Source of the DNA: Hydrogenophaga crocea | GTDB taxonomy: Bacteria > Pseudomonadota > Gammaproteobacteria > Burkholderiales > Burkholderiaceae_C | Assembly: GCF_011388215.1 (NCBI RefSeq) | Contig: NZ_CP049989.1 | Coordinates: 1,550,001-1,614,000, forward strand | Direction: 5' to 3' | DNA: 64,000 bases | Shown: piece by piece, positions 11,012 through 20,464 of the stretch | Layout of the letters: every line of letters begins with the position of its first letter | Numbering within the stretch: position 1 is the first letter of the stretch | Notes under the pieces: model-generated | Databases searched by the model: none | What the model was told of the DNA's origin: nothing | The model's input: the letters and a program-made list of their open reading frames with translations, nothing else | Translations under genes and position numbers: made by a program

Positions 11012-11956
11012 ATGTCAGATCTCACGATTGCCTTCGTCGACCTCACCGGCAGCACTTCGGTTTTCGAAACGCTGGGGAACGACCGCGCCACCAAGGCCGT
11101 GACCAAGCTCACCCAGTGGATCGGCTCGCGTGGCCAGGCGCACGGCGGCACGGTGGTCAAGATGCTGGGCGACGGTGTGCTCATGGCCTTTGCCGACAAC
11201 CGCGCGTGCGTCGAGGCCATGACCCAGATCCAGCAGGAGCACGCCAAGCGCGTGCAGCAGTGGCCGCCGCACCTCAAGCTGCTGATGCAGGTGGGCCTGG
11301 CGCGCGGTCCGGTGGTGTGGGTCGACGGCGACTGCTTCGGTGACGCGGTGAACCTGGCCTCGCGCCTGAGCGACCTGGCCGGGCCCGAACAGATTTTCGC
11401 CACCGACACGGTGGTGCAGCAGCTCGAAGCGCGCTCGGGCGTGCGCAGTCGCAGCCTGGGGCCGATCCGCATCAAGGGCAAGGTCGACCCCTGCGAGGTC
11501 TTCCGCATCGAATGGCAGCTCGACATGCAGTCGGAGTTCCTGACCATGCCGGCCGCGCTGCACGCGGTCTCGCCGCGCGAAGACTCCGATTTCGTCGGCA
11601 TCGAACTCGCCTGGCTCGACGCCACCCGCACGTTCGGCGCCGACGACCTGCCGGTGCGCATCGGCCGCGTGCCCGAGGCGGGCTTCGTGGTGAACGACCC
11701 GCGCGTGTCGCGCATGCACGCGCAGATCGAACTGCGCGCGGGCAACTACGTGCTCGAAGACCTGAGCAGCTACGGCACCTGGGTGCGCTTCACCGGCAGC
11801 GACACGCTCGTGGCCCTGCGCCGCCAGGAGGTGCTGCTCACCGGCGACGGCGAGATCGCGCTCGGTGCGCCGTTCTCGGACTTCAGCGCGCCCACCGTGA
11901 GCTTCAAGCTCGTCAACGGGCGCATGGTGCTCGGCCGCAACCCCGCCACGGCCTGA
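11012..11956 (+). CDS. Class III adenylate/guanylate cyclase with C-terminal FHA domain
   Basis: 314 residues. The cyclase homology domain (about 1-165) keeps the metal-binding Asp10 (AFVDLTGS) and Asp54 (KMLGDGVLMAF) and the transition-state pair Asn114/Arg118 (GDAVNLASRL), so it should be catalytically active. Residues about 205-305 form a forkhead-associated phosphothreonine-binding domain with IGR, SRMHAQIE and SSYGTWV motifs. No membrane segment. The product is likely a cytosolic cAMP (or cGMP) synthase whose activity or location is tied to a Ser/Thr-phosphorylated partner, but no such kinase lies in the window. It diverges from the small gene at 10374. Confidence 0.85.
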   Translation: MSDLTIAFVDLTGSTSVFETLGNDRATKAVTKLTQWIGSRGQAHGGTVVKMLGDGVLMAFADNRACVEAMTQIQQEHAKRVQQWPPHLKLLMQVGLARGPVVWVDGDCFGDAVNLASRLSDLAGPEQIFATDTVVQQLEARSGVRSRSLGPIRIKGKVDPCEVFRIEWQLDMQSEFLTMPAALHAVSPREDSDFVGIELAWLDATRTFGADDLPVRIGRVPEAGFVVNDPRVSRMHAQIELRAGNYVLEDLSSYGTWVRFTGSDTLVALRRQEVLLTGDGEIALGAPFSDFSAPTVSFKLVNGRMVLGRNPATA

Positions 11957-12039
11957 TCGGACGCGACAGCGGTCGGTACCCCATGGGGGTATCTGGCGAT
12001 ATGCTCGCCGGCTCCTTCCGAGCCCGTGAGAACACCGTG

Positions 12040-14535
12040 ATGCGCTGGATCCGCCGAGTATTTGCCGCCCTGGGCCTGTTGCTGGTGGTGGCCGCCGCCT
12101 CTGGCCTGTGGTACGCGCGCCAGACCCTGCCGGTGCTGGACGGCCAGCTGCAACTGAGCGGCCTCAGCGCGCCCGTGCAGGTGCGCCGCGACGCGAGCGA
12201 TGTGACCCATGTGCTGGCCAGCCGCAGCACCGATGCCTGGATGGCGCTGGGCTATGTGCACGCGCAGGAGCGTGGCTGGCAGCTGGCGTTCAACCGCGCG
12301 GTCATGCGCGGCACGCTGTCGTCGTTCCTGGGCCCGGCCACGCTGGAGACCGACAAGCTCATGCGCACCCTGGGCATCCGCCAGGCCGCGGTGCGCCAGC
12401 TCGGTCTGCTGCCGCCCGAGGCCAAGGCCGCGGTGGAGGCCTACAGCGCGGGCATCAACGCCTATTTCGCCCACACCGACGAAGCGCGCACGCCCGAGTT
12501 CCTGCTGCTGGGGGTGAACCCGCGCGAGGCGGCCGCGGCCGGCGGCTGGTGGGACGCAGCCGACAGCGTGGGCTGGTCGATCATGCTGGCGCTCGATCTG
12601 GGCGGCAACTGGGGCAACGAGTTCGCGCGCCTGTCCGCGCTGCAGGTGCTCGACACCGATGCGCTGTGGGAGCTGTTCCCGCCGTACCCGGGCGAGCCGC
12701 GCGCCGCGTCGGCCGACCTGGGCAAGCTCTACCGCGAACTCGGCGTGTACCGCAATGGCGCGGGGCAGAAGCTGTCGGCCGCGCCCGAGCCGCCCGCGCA
12801 CGACCTGCGCAGCCGCATCGCCCAGGACCTGCGCGCCTGGACCGACACCTTCGGCCATTCGGAGGGCAAGGGCTCGAACAACTGGGTGCTGGCCGGCTCG
12901 CGCACGCGCAGCGGCAAGCCGCTGCTCGCCAACGACCCGCACCTGGGCCTGAGCGCACCCGCCATCTGGTACTTCGCGCGGCTGCAGGCGCCCGATACGC
13001 CCGATCAGAAGGGCCTGGACGTGATCGGCGCCACGCTGCCCGGCACGCCCTTCGTGGTGCTGGGGCGCACGGCCAACGCGGCCTGGGGCTTCACCAACAC
13101 CGGCCCCGACGTGCAGGACCTCTACCTCGAGCAGATCAACCCCGACAACCCGGGCCAGTACCGCGTGCCCTCGGCCGACGGCCAGCCCGCGTGGGCGCCG
13201 TTCACGGTGCGGCCCGAGGTGATCCAGGTCAAGGGCCAGCCCGACGTGACGCACCTGGTGCGCCACACGCGCCATGGCCCGGTGCTCAGTGACGCGCAGG
13301 CGCTGCACCGCGAGGTGATCGACACCAGCCGCTTCGTGCTGTCGCTGCGCTGGACCGCGCTCGAGGCCGACGACGGCAACGTGCTGGCCACGCTCGAAGC
13401 CAACCGGGCGCAGTCGGTGGACGAACTGCTGAAGGCCTTCGCCGACTTCCAGGCGCCCATGCAGAGCGTGGTGATGGCCGACCGCGCGGGCCGCATCGCC
13501 TACAAGGCCGCAGGCCGTGTGCCGGTGCGAGCGCACGACAACGGCATCCGTGGCGTGGCGCCGTCGCCGGGCTGGGAGGCGCGCTACGACTGGACCGGCT
13601 GGCTGCCCTATGCCGACACGCCGCAGGACGACGGCGGCGCGCGTGGGTGGGTCGCCACCGCCAACCAGCGCGTGCACGGGCCCGACTACCCGCACTTCCT
13701 CACGCAGGACTGGGCCGCGCCGTACCGCATGGAGCGCATCGCGCAGTTGCTCGAACAGACGCCGCAGCACGACCTCGCGAGCCTGCAGCGCATCCAGGGC
13801 GATCTGTACGCCGCGTCCACGCTGCGCCTGTTGCCCTTCCTGCAGAAGGCGCAAAGCGCCCACCCGCTGGCCGCGGCCGCGCAGCAGGCGCTGCAGGGCT
13901 TCGATGGCGTGATGCGCGCGGACGCCGCGGCCCCGCTGATCTACAGCGCCTGGGTCGACGAGTTCACGCGCGGCGTGGTGGGCGGCCGCCTGGGCGAGCA
14001 GCGCTTCAAGACCCTGTACGGCAAGCGCCTGTTCCGCAACGCGGTCGAAGGCATCCTGGAATCGGACAACAAGGCCTGGTGCGGCCCGGCGGGCTGTGCC
14101 CAGGCCAGCGGCGCCGCGCTCACGCGCGCGCTCGACCGCCTGCAGACCGTGCACAGCGCCGACGTGGCCCGCTGGCGCTGGGGCGACGCCCACCCCGCGA
14201 TCTCGGTGCACCGGCCGATGTCGGAGGTGAAGCCGCTGGCCAGGCTGTTCGAGGTGCGCGTGCCCACGGGCGGCGACCCGTTCACCGTGAACGTGGGCCA
14301 GTACCACCTGGACAAGGCCGACGCGCCCTACGCGAACCGCCACGCCGCGAGCCTGCGCGCGCTCTACGACCTCGAGGACCTGGACCGCTCGGTGTTCATC
14401 TACCAGACCGGGCAGAGCGGCAACCTGTTCTCCAGCCGCTACCGCGACATGAGCGCCACCTGGGCCGCCAACGAACACCGGCCGCTGAGCCTGAACCCCT
14501 CGGCCTGGAAGCACACGCTCGAACTGCGGCCCTGA
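12040..14535 (+). CDS. Penicillin acylase family (Ntn-hydrolase) protein
   Basis: 831 residues. An N-terminal hydrophobic segment (about residues 9-24) acts as a signal or anchor, so the enzyme is periplasmic. Precursor layout is alpha chain, spacer, beta chain. The N-terminal nucleophile of the beta chain is Ser279 in GKGSNNWVLAGSR, where family members self-cleave between Gly and Ser. NDPHLGLSAPAIWY follows, as in penicillin G acylase, AHL acylases and related amidases. The GTG at 12037 directly before the ATG is an alternative start. Family substrates are amides such as beta-lactams or acyl-homoserine lactones; which applies here cannot be told. It lies 83 bp after the cyclase gene. Confidence 0.87.
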   Translation: MRWIRRVFAALGLLLVVAAASGLWYARQTLPVLDGQLQLSGLSAPVQVRRDASDVTHVLASRSTDAWMALGYVHAQERGWQLAFNRAVMRGTLSSFLGPATLETDKLMRTLGIRQAAVRQLGLLPPEAKAAVEAYSAGINAYFAHTDEARTPEFLLLGVNPREAAAAGGWWDAADSVGWSIMLALDLGGNWGNEFARLSALQVLDTDALWELFPPYPGEPRAASADLGKLYRELGVYRNGAGQKLSAAPEPPAHDLRSRIAQDLRAWTDTFGHSEGKGSNNWVLAGSRTRSGKPLLANDPHLGLSAPAIWYFARLQAPDTPDQKGLDVIGATLPGTPFVVLGRTANAAWGFTNTGPDVQDLYLEQINPDNPGQYRVPSADGQPAWAPFTVRPEVIQVKGQPDVTHLVRHTRHGPVLSDAQALHREVIDTSRFVLSLRWTALEADDGNVLATLEANRAQSVDELLKAFADFQAPMQSVVMADRAGRIAYKAAGRVPVRAHDNGIRGVAPSPGWEARYDWTGWLPYADTPQDDGGARGWVATANQRVHGPDYPHFLTQDWAAPYRMERIAQLLEQTPQHDLASLQRIQGDLYAASTLRLLPFLQKAQSAHPLAAAAQQALQGFDGVMRADAAAPLIYSAWVDEFTRGVVGGRLGEQRFKTLYGKRLFRNAVEGILESDNKAWCGPAGCAQASGAALTRALDRLQTVHSADVARWRWGDAHPAISVHRPMSEVKPLARLFEVRVPTGGDPFTVNVGQYHLDKADAPYANRHAASLRALYDLEDLDRSVFIYQTGQSGNLFSSRYRDMSATWAANEHRPLSLNPSAWKHTLELRP

Positions 14536-14548
14536 GCGGGCCGGGGGC

Positions 14549-15343
14549 CTACTTCAGGTTGCCCTTGAGGAATTGCGAGAGACGCTCGCTCTTCGGGCGC
14601 GCGAGCACCTCGGTGGGCACGCCCTGTTCCTCGATGCAGCCCTTGTGCAGGAAGATCAGGTGCGAGGACACCTCGCGCGCAAAGCCCATCTCGTGCGTGA
14701 CCACCACCATGGTGCGGCCTTCCTCGGCGAGCAGCTTCATCACGCGCAGCACCTCGCCCACGAGCTCGGGGTCGAGCGCCGAGGTGGGCTCGTCGAACAG
14801 CATCACGGCCGGCTCCACCGCGAGCGCGCGGGCGATCGCCACGCGCTGCTGCTGGCCGCCGCTCATGTGCGCGGGGTAGCGGTCTTCGACGCCACGCAGG
14901 CCCACGCGTTCGAGGTACTTGCGCGCCGTCTCCACCGCCTGCTCGCGCGGCACACCCAGCACGTGTACCGGCGCTTCGATGATGTTCTGCAGCACCGTCA
15001 TGTGGGCCCAGAGGTTGAAGTGCTGGAACACCATGGCCAGGCGCGTGCGCAGCCGCTGCAGCTGGGCGGCGTCGACCGCCTGCAGCTCGCCGTGCTTGTC
15101 GGCCTTGAGCCGCAGCTCTTCGCCGCCAAGCACGATGCGGCCCGCGTTGGGCTTTTCGAGCAGGTTGATGCAACGCAGCAGCGTGCTCTTGCCCGAGCCC
15201 GAGCTGCCGATCAGGCTGATGACGTCGCCCGCGCGCGCTTCGAGCGACACGCCCTTGAGCACCTCGTTCTGGCCGAAGCGCTTGTGGATGTCGTGCACCG
15301 AAAGCAGCGGCGCGCTGGAAGACGGGGTGGGGGCAGCGGTCAT
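14549..15343 (-). CDS. aotP: Basic amino-acid ABC transporter ATP-binding protein (AotP/HisP-like)
   Basis: 264 residues starting at the ATG 15343-15341. Walker [11 protein letters not shown]-loop [11 protein letters not shown], signature [15 protein letters not shown], Walker [14 protein letters not shown] and switch His in THEMGFA are all present. The characteristic insert after Walker A matches HisP/ArgT-type importers. It is the last gene of a five-gene - strand operon in the order binding protein, permease, permease, AotO-like, ATPase. That is the order of aotJQMOP, the arginine/ornithine importer of Pseudomonas aeruginosa. Unlike there, no argR follows. Confidence 0.9.
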   Translation of the reverse strand: MTAAPTPSSSAPLLSVHDIHKRFGQNEVLKGVSLEARAGDVISLIGSSGSGKSTLLRCINLLEKPNAGRIVLGGEELRLKADKHGELQAVDAAQLQRLRTRLAMVFQHFNLWAHMTVLQNIIEAPVHVLGVPREQAVETARKYLERVGLRGVEDRYPAHMSGGQQQRVAIARALAVEPAVMLFDEPTSALDPELVGEVLRVMKLLAEEGRTMVVVTHEMGFAREVSSHLIFLHKGCIEEQGVPTEVLARPKSERLSQFLKGNLK

Positions 15344-15365
15344 GGACTCAGGGAATAAGGCGGTG

Positions 15366-16502
15366 TCAGGCGCCGAGCAGGGCGCCGGTGCGAAAGGGTT
15401 TGGCGCCGGCGATCTTGCCCAGCTCGCCCCCGGCCACGCAGTAGCGTTCGGCCACGGTGGCGTAGAGCACACCGGCCACGCCCGCGGTGACGCGGTGCAC
15501 GCGCGAGGCGCCGGGCGCGGTCGGGTCGATCACCTCGGCCACGAGATCGCCCGCGGCGAGCACGTCGCCGGGGCGCGCGCGGTACACCACCACGCCGGGC
15601 ACGGGGCTGGTGAGGGTCTCGGAGCCCGCGAGCGGGGTGGGCTGGCAGCTCGGCGCCGGGATGGCGGGCGCTTCGCCCGCGATCACGCCCAGGTGCACGA
15701 GGTAGGCCATGAGCGCGGCCGCGTCGCGCTCGGCGTGCTCGTGCGCCACGTCGGCCTCGCCGCGGAATTCGAGCGTGGTGCTCGCGCAGCCCTGGGGCAG
15801 GGGGTGCTGGATGCCCGCGGCCTGCAGCCGCTCGGCGAGCTGCCACCACAGGCCCGACAGGCATTCGTCGAACGGCCCGCCGCCCGAGTCGCGCGCGATC
15901 AGCACGGCCCGGCAGCCCAGCAGCCAGGCCAGCGGCTCCAGCGGCGGCCAGCACGCACCTTCGGCGTACAGGTGCATCACGGCTTCCCAGTCGCAGTGCA
16001 TGTCGAGCACCACGTCGGCGTCGTGCGCGAGCTGCAGCAGCTGGCGGCGCAGGCTCTCGAGTTCGGTCTTGGGCGACCAGGCGGCGAGCCAGTCGGTCAC
16101 GGCCTGGCGCACCAGGGCCACGTTGGCCGCGCCGTCGGGGCCGAGGCGCTCGCGCACGGTGTCGAACACCGCGGCCGCGAGGTCGGGGTAGTGGCGGTTG
16201 AAGTTCTGCGCGGTGTCGAACTCGAAACGGCCCATGGCCTTGTGGTCGAGCCGCTGCGCCAGGCCGATGGGGTTGGCCGCGGGCACCAGCACCAACTGGC
16301 CGCGCATGCGTCCCTCGCGCTCGGCCTGCTCGAGTGCGGTGCGCAGGTGGTGGGCCACCAGCATGCCGGGCAGTTCTTCGGCGTGCAGGCTGGCCTGCAG
16401 GTAGACCTTGGGCCGCGCTGCGGGGTCGCCGGCGTGGAACGACACCAGGGTCTTCTGCACGCCCAGGCTCGGGCTCAGCAAGGGGTGTTCGGTGCGGCGC
16501 AT
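15366..16502 (-). CDS. aotO: AotO-like succinylglutamate desuccinylase/aspartoacylase family protein
   Basis: 378 residues, zinc carboxypeptidase-like (M14/AstE-AspA) fold. The zinc-site motif [12 protein letters not shown] carries the His and Glu ligands near residues 39-44, and the third ligand is likely in [22 protein letters not shown] is a further family block. A C-terminal biotinyl/lipoyl-like barrel ([20 protein letters not shown]) is also seen. The gene lies between the second permease and the ATPase of the transporter operon, just as aotO does in Pseudomonas. AotO is not required for transport and its substrate is unknown; it may deacylate imported acyl-amino acids. Confidence 0.8.
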   Translation of the reverse strand: MRRTEHPLLSPSLGVQKTLVSFHAGDPAARPKVYLQASLHAEELPGMLVAHHLRTALEQAEREGRMRGQLVLVPAANPIGLAQRLDHKAMGRFEFDTAQNFNRHYPDLAAAVFDTVRERLGPDGAANVALVRQAVTDWLAAWSPKTELESLRRQLLQLAHDADVVLDMHCDWEAVMHLYAEGACWPPLEPLAWLLGCRAVLIARDSGGGPFDECLSGLWWQLAERLQAAGIQHPLPQGCASTTLEFRGEADVAHEHAERDAAALMAYLVHLGVIAGEAPAIPAPSCQPTPLAGSETLTSPVPGVVVYRARPGDVLAAGDLVAEVIDPTAPGASRVHRVTAGVAGVLYATVAERYCVAGGELGKIAGAKPFRTGALLGA

Positions 16503-16530
16503 GGGGCGGTGTCCTCGGTGCCGGCCGGCG

Positions 16531-17244
16531 TCAGTGCGTGCGCGGCGCCAGGTGCGCGAGCAGGCGGCGTTCGCCCAGCTTGAACAGCCCCACCAGGCTG
16601 AAAGTGATGGTGAGGTAGATGCCGGCCGCGAACAGGTAGGCCTCGAAGGGCAGGTAGAAGTCGGAGTAGATGCGGCTCGCGGCGGCGGTGATGTCGAGCA
16701 TGGCGGGCACCGCGCTCGCGAGGCTGGTGCTGTGCAGCATCATGACCACCTCGTTGCTGTAGGCGGGCAGGGTGCGGCGGATGGCGCTGGGCAGCACGAT
16801 GCGGCGCAGCGCGAGCCATCGGCCCATGCCCATGGCCTGCGCGGCCTCGATCTCGCCGGCCGCGGTTTCGCGGATCGAGCCCGCGAGCATTTCGGCGGTG
16901 TAGCCCGCCGTGTTCAGGCTGAACGCAAGCAGGATGCAGAAGAACGCGTCCTTGAAGTAGATCCAGGGCCAGACCGCGTCCCAGCGCGCCTGGATCCATT
17001 CGAGCTGCGCGAGCCCGTAGTAGATGAGGTAGACCTGGATCAGCAACGGCGTGCCGCGGATCACGTAGGTGTAGGCCCCGACCAGCCAGCGCAGCGGCCG
17101 CGGCCCCTGCGTGAGCGCGATCGCGAACACCAGCGCCAGCACCGCGCCGATGAGCAGCGAGGCCAGCAGCAGGCTCAGCGTGGTGGCCGCGCCCTGCGCG
17201 TACAGCGCGAGGTGCTTGGCCTGGAAGATGACGTCCCAGCGCAT
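16531..17244 (-). CDS. aotM: Amino-acid ABC transporter permease (HisM/AotM-like)
   Basis: 237 residues with five or so membrane helices. The HEAA/EAA loop that contacts the ATPase appears as GEIEAAQAMGMGRWLALRRIVLP, and RGTPLLIQVYLIYYG is the conserved periplasmic-side block of polar amino-acid permeases. The partner permease lies 12 bp upstream and the AotO-like gene 28 bp downstream on the same strand. Together with AotQ it forms the channel for arginine/ornithine-type substrates (by family). Confidence 0.88.
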   Translation of the reverse strand: MRWDVIFQAKHLALYAQGAATTLSLLLASLLIGAVLALVFAIALTQGPRPLRWLVGAYTYVIRGTPLLIQVYLIYYGLAQLEWIQARWDAVWPWIYFKDAFFCILLAFSLNTAGYTAEMLAGSIRETAAGEIEAAQAMGMGRWLALRRIVLPSAIRRTLPAYSNEVVMMLHSTSLASAVPAMLDITAAASRIYSDFYLPFEAYLFAAGIYLTITFSLVGLFKLGERRLLAHLAPRTH

Positions 17245-17256
17245 GCGTGTGGGGCC

Positions 17257-17943
17257 TCAGACGGTGCCGCGCTTGACGCCGAGGCTGAAGCGGCGGTCGA
17301 CCCAGCGCAGTGCCCACAGCGACACCGAGGTGTAGACCAGGAACAGCGCGGCGGCGAACAGGAAGAAGGTGAACGGTTCGCGCGTGGCCGAGCTGGCCTG
17401 CTTGGCCAGGTAGGTCATTTCGTGCAGGCCGATCAGGCTCACGAGCGCCGTGGTCTTGATCAGCACCAGCCAGTTGTTGGTGAAGCCGGGAATGGCGTAG
17501 CGCACCATCTGCGGCAGCGTGATGCGCAGGAAGGTGCGCAGCGGCCCCATGCCGAAGGCCCAGGCGGCTTCCATCTGCCCGCGCGGAATGGCGAGGATGG
17601 CGCCGCGGAAGGTCTCCGTCATGTAGGCGCCGTAGATGAAGCCGATGGTGAGCACCCCGGCGAGAAAGGGATTGATGTCGACCGAGCGCTGGCTGCCGAA
17701 GGCCGCGAGCAGGTGGTTCAGGCCGATGGTGCCGCCGTAGAAGATCAGCAGCATGAGCACCAGTTCGGGTACGCCGCGCACCACGGTGGTGTAGACCGTG
17801 GCCAGCACCACGAAGGGCGGGCGGCCCGAGAGCTTGGCTGCCGCGCCCGCCAGGCCCAGCACGATGGCCACCGCGAGGGAGGCCAGCGAGACGCCCACCG
17901 TGAGGAGGGCGCCCTGCAGGATCAGCAGGTAGTAGCCGGACAA
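17257..17943 (-). CDS. aotQ: Amino-acid ABC transporter permease (HisQ/AotQ-like)
   Basis: 228 residues, five to six membrane helices. EAA loop GQMEAAWAFGMGPLRTFLRITLP and the block RGVPELVLMLLIFYG are diagnostic of HisQ-type permeases. It directly follows the binding-protein gene (12 bp) and precedes its partner permease. Polar amino-acid uptake in the inner membrane. Confidence 0.88.
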   Translation of the reverse strand: MSGYYLLILQGALLTVGVSLASLAVAIVLGLAGAAAKLSGRPPFVVLATVYTTVVRGVPELVLMLLIFYGGTIGLNHLLAAFGSQRSVDINPFLAGVLTIGFIYGAYMTETFRGAILAIPRGQMEAAWAFGMGPLRTFLRITLPQMVRYAIPGFTNNWLVLIKTTALVSLIGLHEMTYLAKQASSATREPFTFFLFAAALFLVYTSVSLWALRWVDRRFSLGVKRGTV

Positions 17944-17955
17944 GATCCGCTCGGC

Positions 17956-18792
17956 TTACTTGCCGTACACGTCGAAGTCGAAGTACTTCTTGGCGACGGT
18001 GTCGTAGACGCCGTTGGAGCGGATGGTCTTGATGGCGTTGTTGACCGCGGTCTTGAGCTCGGTTTCGCCCTTGCGCATGGCCACGCCCACGCCGGTGCCG
18101 AAGTACTTGGGATCGTCGAGCACCGGGCCCACGAAGCCGTAGCCGGCGCCTTCGGGCTTGCTCAGGAAGCCGCCGTTGACCTCGACCTGGTCGGCCACGG
18201 TGCCGTCGAGGCGGCCCGACTTGATGTCGAGGTAGACCTGGTCCTGGGCCTCGTAGGGCACGATGTTCGCGCCCACGGTCTTGAGCTCACCCAGCGCGTA
18301 CTTCTCTTGCGTGCTGCCCTTGAGCACGCCGATCTTCTTGCCCTTGAGGGAGGCGTTGTCGGTGTAGGGGGTTTCCTTCTTCACGACGATGCGGCTGGGC
18401 GTGAAGTAGTACTTGTCGCTGAAGTCGACCACCTGCAGGCGCTCGTCGGTGATGGTCATGGAGCTGACGATCACGTCGTACTTCTTGGCTTGCAGGCCGG
18501 GGATCATGCTGTCCCACACCTGTTCGACGTAGGTGCACTTGCGCTTGATCTCGTTGCAGATGGCTTCGGCGATGTCCACGTCGAAGCCGGTGGGCTTGCC
18601 GTCGGGGGTCTTGAAGGTGAAGGGCTCGTAGGTGGGGTCGATCGCGACCTTGAGCTCGGGCAGTTCGGCGGCCGGGGCAGGGGCGGCGGCGGCCGGGGCG
18701 GGCGCAGGCGCCGGAGCGGCTTCTTCCTTCTTGCCGCAGGCCACCAGGGCGGCGGCGGCGATCAGGGTGGTGGTGATCAGGAGCTGTTTCAT
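17956..18792 (-). CDS. aotJ: Amino-acid ABC transporter substrate-binding lipoprotein (AotJ-like)
   Basis: 278 residues. Lipoprotein signal peptide with lipobox LVAC (Cys19), then a low-complexity Ala/Pro linker of about 25 residues before the mature periplasmic binding domain (LKVAIDPTYEPFTFKTPDG). That domain carries the family blocks GFDVDIAEAIC, YDVIVSSMTITDERL and VDFSDKYYFTPS, typical of lysine/arginine/ornithine-binding proteins. It is the first gene of the aotJQMOP-like operon and diverges from modA. The long Ala-Pro tether is somewhat unusual. Confidence 0.9.
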   Translation of the reverse strand: MKQLLITTTLIAAAALVACGKKEEAAPAPAPAPAAAAPAPAAELPELKVAIDPTYEPFTFKTPDGKPTGFDVDIAEAICNEIKRKCTYVEQVWDSMIPGLQAKKYDVIVSSMTITDERLQVVDFSDKYYFTPSRIVVKKETPYTDNASLKGKKIGVLKGSTQEKYALGELKTVGANIVPYEAQDQVYLDIKSGRLDGTVADQVEVNGGFLSKPEGAGYGFVGPVLDDPKYFGTGVGVAMRKGETELKTAVNNAIKTIRSNGVYDTVAKKYFDFDVYGK

Positions 18793-18955
18793 GACGAGGT
18801 TCCGGTGATGAGGCCTTGGGCCCCGGTGATGGAAAGTGGGGCGATTGTAGGTCTGTGAAAACGGGGGGGCCGGGGCCGCTGGCTGGTGTTTCTACCGACC
18901 GCGCGCGGGCCGAAGTGGCACCAGCACCGAGGGACTTCGCAAGAAAAATGCCATC

Positions 18956-18985
18956 AAGCGTTATATATACTTGGATACAACGCTT
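18956..18985. promoter_or_regulatory. Mo-box (ModE operator) upstream of modA
   Basis: Half-sites AAGCGTTATAT (18956-18966) and ATACAACGCTT (18975-18985) form an inverted repeat matching at 10 of 11 positions around an 8-base centre. This fits the GCGTTATAT...ATATAACGC layout of known ModE operators. It ends 33 bp before the modA ATG, where bound Mo-ModE would block transcription, and modE is the fourth gene of the same cluster. Confidence 0.8.
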
Positions 18986-19018
18986 TTCCCCCTTCACCGT
19001 CTGCCATTCCACCGTCCC

Positions 19019-19774
19019 ATGCGCGTGCCCCTGATCCGCGGCCTTTCTCTCGTGTTCGGCGCCGGCCTGGCCCTGGGGGTGCAGGCCGCCGACCTCACGG
19101 TGTCGGCCGCCGCCAGCCTCAGCAACGCCTTGCGCGACATCGCGCCGCTGTTCGAGGCCGCGAACCCCGGCACCCGGGTGCAATACAACTTCGCGGCTTC
19201 GGGCGTGCTGCTGCAGCAGATGGCCAAGGGCGCGCCGGTCGACGTGTTCGCAAGCGCCGACCAGGACACCATGGACCAGGCCCAGGCGCGGGGGCTCGTG
19301 CGGGCCTCGCAGCGGCGCGACTTCGTGTCCAACCGCCTCGTGGTGATCGTGCCCGCCAACAGCCCGCGCACGCCGGCGTCGCTGGCCGATCTGGCCCAGC
19401 CCGGCTACGCGCGCATCGCCATCGGCCTGCCGGCCAGCGTGCCCGTGGGCCGCTACACCAAGGGCGTGCTCGAAGCGGCAGGGCAGTGGAGGGCGATCGA
19501 AGCCCGCATGGTGGGCGCCACCAACGTGCGCCAGGCGCTCGATTACGTTCAACGCGCCGAGGTCGACGCGGGCTTTGTCTACGCCACCGACGCGGCGCTG
19601 ATGCCCGACAAGGTGCGCGTGGCCTTCACGGTGCCCACGGCCAAGCCCATCCTGTACCCGGTGGCGCCGCTCACGGCCGGCCCGAACGCGGCCATGGGCG
19701 AGCGCTTCGTGGCGTTCCTGCTCACGCCCGCGGCGCAGGCCGTGCTGGCGCGCCACGGCTTCGGCAAGCCCTGA
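19019..19774 (+). CDS. modA: Molybdate ABC transporter periplasmic binding protein
   Basis: 251 residues. Signal peptide to about residue 23 (cleavage after GVQA), then DLTVSAAASLSNALRDI, the standard ModA opening whose Ser residues contact molybdate. FAASGVLLQQMAKGAPVDVFASAD and GFVYATDAAL are further family blocks. The ATG at 19019 is preferred because the signal peptide starts there; an upstream in-frame ATG lies inside the Mo-box. First gene of modABCE. Confidence 0.93.
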   Translation: MRVPLIRGLSLVFGAGLALGVQAADLTVSAAASLSNALRDIAPLFEAANPGTRVQYNFAASGVLLQQMAKGAPVDVFASADQDTMDQAQARGLVRASQRRDFVSNRLVVIVPANSPRTPASLADLAQPGYARIAIGLPASVPVGRYTKGVLEAAGQWRAIEARMVGATNVRQALDYVQRAEVDAGFVYATDAALMPDKVRVAFTVPTAKPILYPVAPLTAGPNAAMGERFVAFLLTPAAQAVLARHGFGKP

Positions 19775-19786
19775 GGCCGCGCGACC

Positions 19787-20461
19787 GTGACCGAGGCCTG
19801 GACGCCGCTCGCCCTCACCCTGCAGGTGGCGGGCTGGGCCACGGCCATCAACCTGGTGCTGGGCACAGCCGTGGGCTTCGCGCTCGCGCGCGGCCGCTTC
19901 CCGGGGCGCGACGTGCTCGACGCCGCGCTCACCCTGCCCATGGTGATGCCGCCCACGGTGCTGGGTTATTACCTGCTGGTGGTCATCGGCACGCAAGGCG
20001 TGCTGGGCGCGTGGCTGCTGCAGCACTTCGGCATCCGCCTCATCTTCACCGCAGAGGCGGCCATCATCGCGGCCACCATCGTGTCGTTTCCGCTGGTGTT
20101 CAAGGCCGCGCGCGCGGCCTTTGAAACCGTGGACCCGCAACTCGAGGACGCCGCGCGCACGCTCGGGGTGGGCGAGGGGGCGTTGTTCTTCCGGGTCACG
20201 CTGCCCCTGGCGTGGCGCGGCATTCTGGCGGGCCTGCTGCTGGCGTTCGCGCGCGCGCTCGGCGAGTTCGGCGCCACGCTCATGGTGGCGGGCAGCATCG
20301 TGGGCAAGACGCAGACGCTGTCGATCGCGGTCTACGAGGCGGTGCAGGCCGGCCAGGACCACACCGCCAACTTCCTCGTGGCCGTCACGTCCCTCACCTG
20401 CATGGCGGTGCTGCTCGCGGCGGGGCGGCTCGCGCCGGGCCGTGTGGCGAGCCGGGGCTGA
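19787..20461 (+). CDS. modB: Molybdate ABC transporter permease
   Basis: 224 residues, GTG start 12 bp after modA. About five membrane helices. The ModB block LPMVMPPTVLGYYLL and the EAA loop EDAARTLGVGEGALFFRVTLPLAWRG (which binds ModC) are clear, followed by LAFARALGEFGATLMVAG, which is near-invariant in ModB. Inner-membrane channel of the molybdate importer. Confidence 0.93.
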   Translation: MTEAWTPLALTLQVAGWATAINLVLGTAVGFALARGRFPGRDVLDAALTLPMVMPPTVLGYYLLVVIGTQGVLGAWLLQHFGIRLIFTAEAAIIAATIVSFPLVFKAARAAFETVDPQLEDAARTLGVGEGALFFRVTLPLAWRGILAGLLLAFARALGEFGATLMVAGSIVGKTQTLSIAVYEAVQAGQDHTANFLVAVTSLTCMAVLLAAGRLAPGRVASRG

Positions 20462-20464
20462 GCC

